Of a stretch of 64,000 nt of DNA, positions 60,171-64,000 are shown piece by piece. The translations under genes were made by a program, and so were the position numbers. This DNA comes from Branchiostoma floridae (Eukaryota > Chordata > Leptocardii > Amphioxiformes > Branchiostomatidae): positions 24,173,982 through 24,237,981 of the forward strand of contig NC_049981.1 of assembly GCF_000003815.2 (NCBI RefSeq), read 5' to 3'. Position 1 is the first letter of the stretch; each line of letters begins with the position of its first letter. Under the pieces are notes generated by a model that saw only the letters and a list, made by a program, of their open reading frames with translations, made no database searches and had not been told where the DNA came from.

Positions 60171-63125
60171 CTACAATGTTTGGTTCACCCCTAGTGACGA
60201 CTTGACCCTGTCCCTGTTCTGCCACACACACCAGAGCGCCGCCAGTCCCAACCCGATCCCTCCCCCTCTCGCCATGCCCTTCAGTCCAGCTGTGGGGGGC
60301 AACAAAACAACAATGGCATGTTTAAGACAGACCTGATTTAACATTTAGTCTATTTGTACATGAACAGTGTTGTACCTTGCTACAATATCAGTTCCTTCTT
60401 ATGATTTTCAAATTCAGGTAATTTTCCTTTTTTTAAAATCTGCATACATGTACTTTGGACCCAGCTTCACACCCCAAGAGCTACAGCTCCTTTCCATTTT
60501 TAATTCTAGGCAGAGCACCAATGTATAAAGAAATTCAACAAGATGATTGAACAATTACAAAAAGGTAAAAACAAACAATGAAACAACAGTCAGTCATCCA
60601 ATACTGGAGATACTGTAAATGCGGGGATTTAGTTTCGCGGTAGCGGGAAAATGAAGTTTTCGCTATGGCTTTAAGTTCGCGGTAGCACCATTGACTGCAG
60701 TCTCATACTATAATGGCAACATTAAACCACCTCGAACATTTCTGCATTTACAGTATTTTATGGGTTCGTCCTTCAACAAAACGGGTCAGAAGCTTCAACT
60801 TCTAAATGATTTTAGGCAATACATAACAATGCAACATTGAACAGTTACATGCATGTACTACCGGCACCAATTCTCTGTTGAGCATAAAAAATATACAACT
60901 TATGAATACATATCTGACATTTACTTCCACTAGCAGCAAACCCAATCATCCAGCCTGTATTTACCTACAGTAACTGTTCAGTCTTACCTGTAGATTTGAA
61001 CAGAAGTCCTGTTGATGTTCCTGCCAAAAGGGTTGATCTCTCATCATCGACATCAAAGAACAGGGATGATGAATACAGTACACCAAATGCACTGTAGAAA
61101 AGGGCTGGGGACATCGAAAGAAGGGTAAACAATTTAGAACAAGCCAGGGCAAAATCTGATGAAAGATTCATACCATAACCCAGAATATACACCAAAAATA
61201 AATGTGCACTTTAACACTGGAATCATTGATTTCTAAAGCCTTGTGGCTTATGCTACATAATGACATATTACAGATAAACATAACCACGATACAACAGAAA
61301 GGGAACATACCTACGACACCCAGTGTGTTAGCTGTAGCTGCACCTCTCTTCAATGTCAAGTTCAGCAGCCTAAAGAGTAAGACAAATATTATGTTTTAAA
61401 TAGATCAAACTGAGAAATACAACTCAAGCAACTGAATATGATTTTCTTTTTTTCACTGACGAAAGATACCTGACGCCGGTTTCAAAATCCGGTTTCAAAC
61501 TTCGAAGTATTTTTTTTTGTGCATACAATGTACTAGTATTCTATTACCTGGATGTCTAACTTTCAAAGATGTATTATGAATGTGTCATTTACTTTCTACT
61601 GACCTGAAAAAAAGGAAGTAGACTGGGTCAGCATTAAGGTAGATCATACTAGTACTTACTGAACATATTTAGGTTTACTCCATGCTAGCTCTGCTGTCTC
61701 ACTCAACCCTAGTCTCAGACCATTCACTCCTCCATAGACTGCTCCTGGATTTGGGAGGGGAGTGAAAGGACATGTTTTGATATACTTTTAAACTATATTA
61801 AAGCTTTAAAAATGGCATCAAAATTTACACGGATATTTGAAACACATCTTAGACACAAGTCTACAAAGGAAAGGTGAGCTTAGTCAAATCATCCATGTGC
61901 TATAAGTGATAGTTAAATGTAAGATGTCAAAAATACAAGATGAAAGAATGAGATTCCGTACCAGCTGCCACAGAACTGCCAATCTGTGAAAAAGCCAGCT
62001 CAAATCTGCCCCGCGTTCTTTTTTCTGTTGGGAAAATGAATTCTGATCCTCCCTGTAAGGAATAAATCACGGAAAGTCTCTTTAATTCATAAATCTTTGA
62101 ATGTCAACCTGCCATAGCACAGAGCACGATGGTTAAAAATCCAAATACTGGGAGCAAAAACATGTCTCTGTTTAACTATCATAATAATGTGCCAGGATCT
62201 ATCATCTGAAGACTTGGTTTTCCATGACACACTTTTAGTTTTACATGAAAGTGCTAAACAATAACGATACTAGAAGATCATAACCAACCTGATTCAAGTA
62301 TGATGGATCAATGTTGAGGTATGGTGAAAATGAGGAACCTGATGATGTCACTGTAAGAGAAAAAAAATAGACAGTCATTGGTCAGCAGATGCACTTATTT
62401 TTCTTCTCCTTAAACCACCCCTACTGGGGTATTACTAAGGTGGGAAATGCATGTGTTATGATAGCAAAAGCCTCCACCCCTGAAGTGTTACCAAAATGTA
62501 CACAATAAACTGACATTAAGTGAGTGACAAAAAAAGCTATGGCTAACAGATTCTTGAATATGATTTATAAATACATGTAATACAATACTTTATCATATTT
62601 AGTTTCATAAGAGGTTTTAACCACGTCCAATTTCGATGCATTTTCTTTTATTCTCATGGAGCTAAAGTAACGGTCTAATACTAGTAACTTATAAGGATAA
62701 AAATCGAAATTCCAGCAGTTATCATGTGACGACAACCACATGGCAACATGACGCAAAATATATGGTAAGGTGTGCGGGAGGGGGGGCACATGGAAGGAAA
62801 AGATAACCTTTTGTGGAAAACATGTAATATGAGGTTTTCGGTCATGATCTGGCATCATACTGACAGATTTGATAAATGTCATCCGTTTCAAGGCAAAAAT
62901 ACTTTATTGGTGGACTTAGATTGGCATTTTTGCCCCAGAAATTCGGAAAACGTGCAAAAACCGAAACCGTCGATGGAGCCCCCATGACGTAACACATGTC
63001 ACACAATTTGTAAAGACAACCGGGCCTTCAAAACATCCTAAATACTCACATGGAACGTTCATGGACGGGTCCTGGGCACCGTAGAAGTTGAAGGGTGACG
63101 ACGGAGGCGTTTGACTTCTATCCAT
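60171..63125 (-). CDS. TIMM23: Mitochondrial import inner membrane translocase subunit Tim23, 7 coding exons
   Basis: Read on the - strand, exons 63125-63050, 62350-62289, 62052-61962, 61744-61660, 61369-61311, 61104-60988 and 60289-60171 join in consistent phases (GT-AG) to give 202 residues; human TIMM23 has 209. It forms the presequence-translocase channel of the mitochondrial inner membrane with Tim17. The intermembrane-space N-terminus carries the conserved SPYLNIDPSYL. The Tim17/22/23 membrane domain follows: RTRGRFELAF, GGVNGLRLGLSET, LAWSKPKYVQLLN, ANTLGV, FYSAFGVLYSS, ERSTLLAGTSTGLLFKSTAGL and GMARGGGIG. The ATG at 63125-63123 is the second in the open frame; homology cannot fix the start, but the residues before it (MRLIFA) add little and this choice gives the usual length. 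A MITE lies in the last intron. Confidence 0.95.
60611..60755. mobile_element. MITE with TACTGTAAATGC terminal repeats (copy 2)
   Basis: It begins TACTGTAAATGC and ends GCATTTACAGTA. The interior has TTTCGCGGTAGCGG and TTAAGTTCGCGGTA, as in the copy at 7248-7462, but about 70 bp of the right arm is missing. It is inserted in the last TIMM23 intron. Confidence 0.85.
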
Positions 63126-64000
63126 GGCGAAAATTAGGCGCAAAAACTACAAAAGATGACGGGAAAACTACGACCTTTGCGAAAGCACGTCACCGTGCTT
63201 AGCATTAAATGTCTCTTAGTGCGCAGGTCACTGTTCGGATAATACTATTCAGAACCTGGGGGATATATGTAAGAAGAAAAAAATATTCAAATTCAGTTAT
63301 AATCGTCTGGTAAAATTTCTCTGAGACATGGACTTTTTTAATCTGAGATATTATTTAATCCAGTTAAATATGTATTCTATTCAATTCACTTCTAACAAAT
63401 TAATTTATTTTTCAATAAGATCATCACCTACGTACTTTTGGTATTGCCGCTTTACTTCCGACCTTTGACCCCTTGGTGGTAGGTGGGAAACACGAGGTGA
63501 GTTGCAAAATGTTACTTTCCTCTGTCACTTTTGTCTAGTTTTAAGGGACTAATGTTTTTCTAAATGCCAAATTGATGTGGCATTGGTGTAGTATGATTAG
63601 CTGCCTGGGTTCAAAATTCAGATTTTGTTCAGTTATTTAACGTTTGATCTTGGCAAAGGCCATATGTCACATGAACGCACATGTCCATGTCCTGGCACAT
63701 GTTGGTTTGGTTTTCTGTGGGATAAAATGATTCATAAAATTTTCTTCTTTCGGTAGGGCTGCCGCCCTCATCGTGTTGAGGATTCTGCAGCCTTAAATCA
63801 ATAAACTTTATCATTGCATTAGAACCATGTTAATTACTTTTGAGGTGATTGAAATGTATTAGATCAATGAGAGCTTAACTTTCTAACAACTTTTCCTTAA
63901 ATAATTTTATAATTTCAACTGCAAGATTATCACAGTTAGTTTGGGGATTTACTTATATTTAGTCTAAAAAAAGATGTTGTTCACTAATGATGTAGTGAAC
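63126..64000. other. TIMM23 upstream region
   Basis: It should hold the TIMM23 promoter. A patch at 63440-63500 has an ETS-type ACTTCCG and is followed by a GTGAGT donor-like sequence at 63498 on the + strand, so a divergent first exon is possible but unsupported. No coding gene is recognised. Confidence 0.4.

Noticed and set aside
63629-63814. 61-codon open frame on the - strand
   Set aside because: No family is recognised and no splice partner is seen; it may be chance or part of a dispersed repeat.

Overview
The window most likely comes from a cephalochordate (amphioxus, Branchiostoma) nuclear genome. The basis is intron-rich animal genes with GT-AG introns of about 0.2-4 kb, single pre-duplication copies of genes that vertebrates keep near one another, many short foldback elements and microsatellites, and draft-assembly gaps (three runs of exactly 100 N and one of 288). 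The genus is an inference; a deuterostome animal is close to certain.

Layout. (1) 1-4,000: upstream DNA with no firm gene, only scattered protein-like fragments. (2) 4,159-26,938, + strand: the cholinergic gene locus. An intronless vesicular acetylcholine transporter (VAChT, SLC18A3) lies 5' of choline acetyltransferase (CHAT), whose 15 coding exons I could join in a consistent reading frame. The 8.2 kb between them carries a MITE, an inverted-repeat region and a candidate regulatory cluster (perfect COE/EBF site, X-box and CRE-like site within 40 bp). An RE1/NRSE-like site lies in CHAT intron 9. (3) 31,867-52,579, + strand: three tandem synaptotagmin genes (here A, B, C) most like SYT15, each with an N-terminal membrane segment and two C2 domains that lack most Ca2+ ligands. 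They share C2B intron phases but differ in N-terminal topology. (4) 54,371-56,544, - strand: a secreted group XII phospholipase A2. (5) 57,858-59,514: a large foldback element. (6) 60,171-63,125, - strand: TIMM23, the mitochondrial inner-membrane import channel subunit, in seven coding exons.

How the genes fit together. CHAT makes acetylcholine in the cytosol and VAChT loads it into synaptic vesicles; they form one locus in animals from nematodes to mammals. Synaptotagmins act in vesicle trafficking, so A-C are functionally near the cholinergic pair, but their proximity may be only ancestral linkage. In human, SLC18A3-CHAT, SYT15 and TIMM23 all lie in 10q11.2, so the window appears to hold a conserved chordate neighbourhood. 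PLA2G12 and TIMM23 have housekeeping or lipid roles unrelated to acetylcholine. The most useful leads are the candidate cholinergic control sites, the three-gene SYT15-like cluster, and a short piece of synaptotagmin C coding sequence copied into a PLA2G12 intron, apparently as repair filler DNA.
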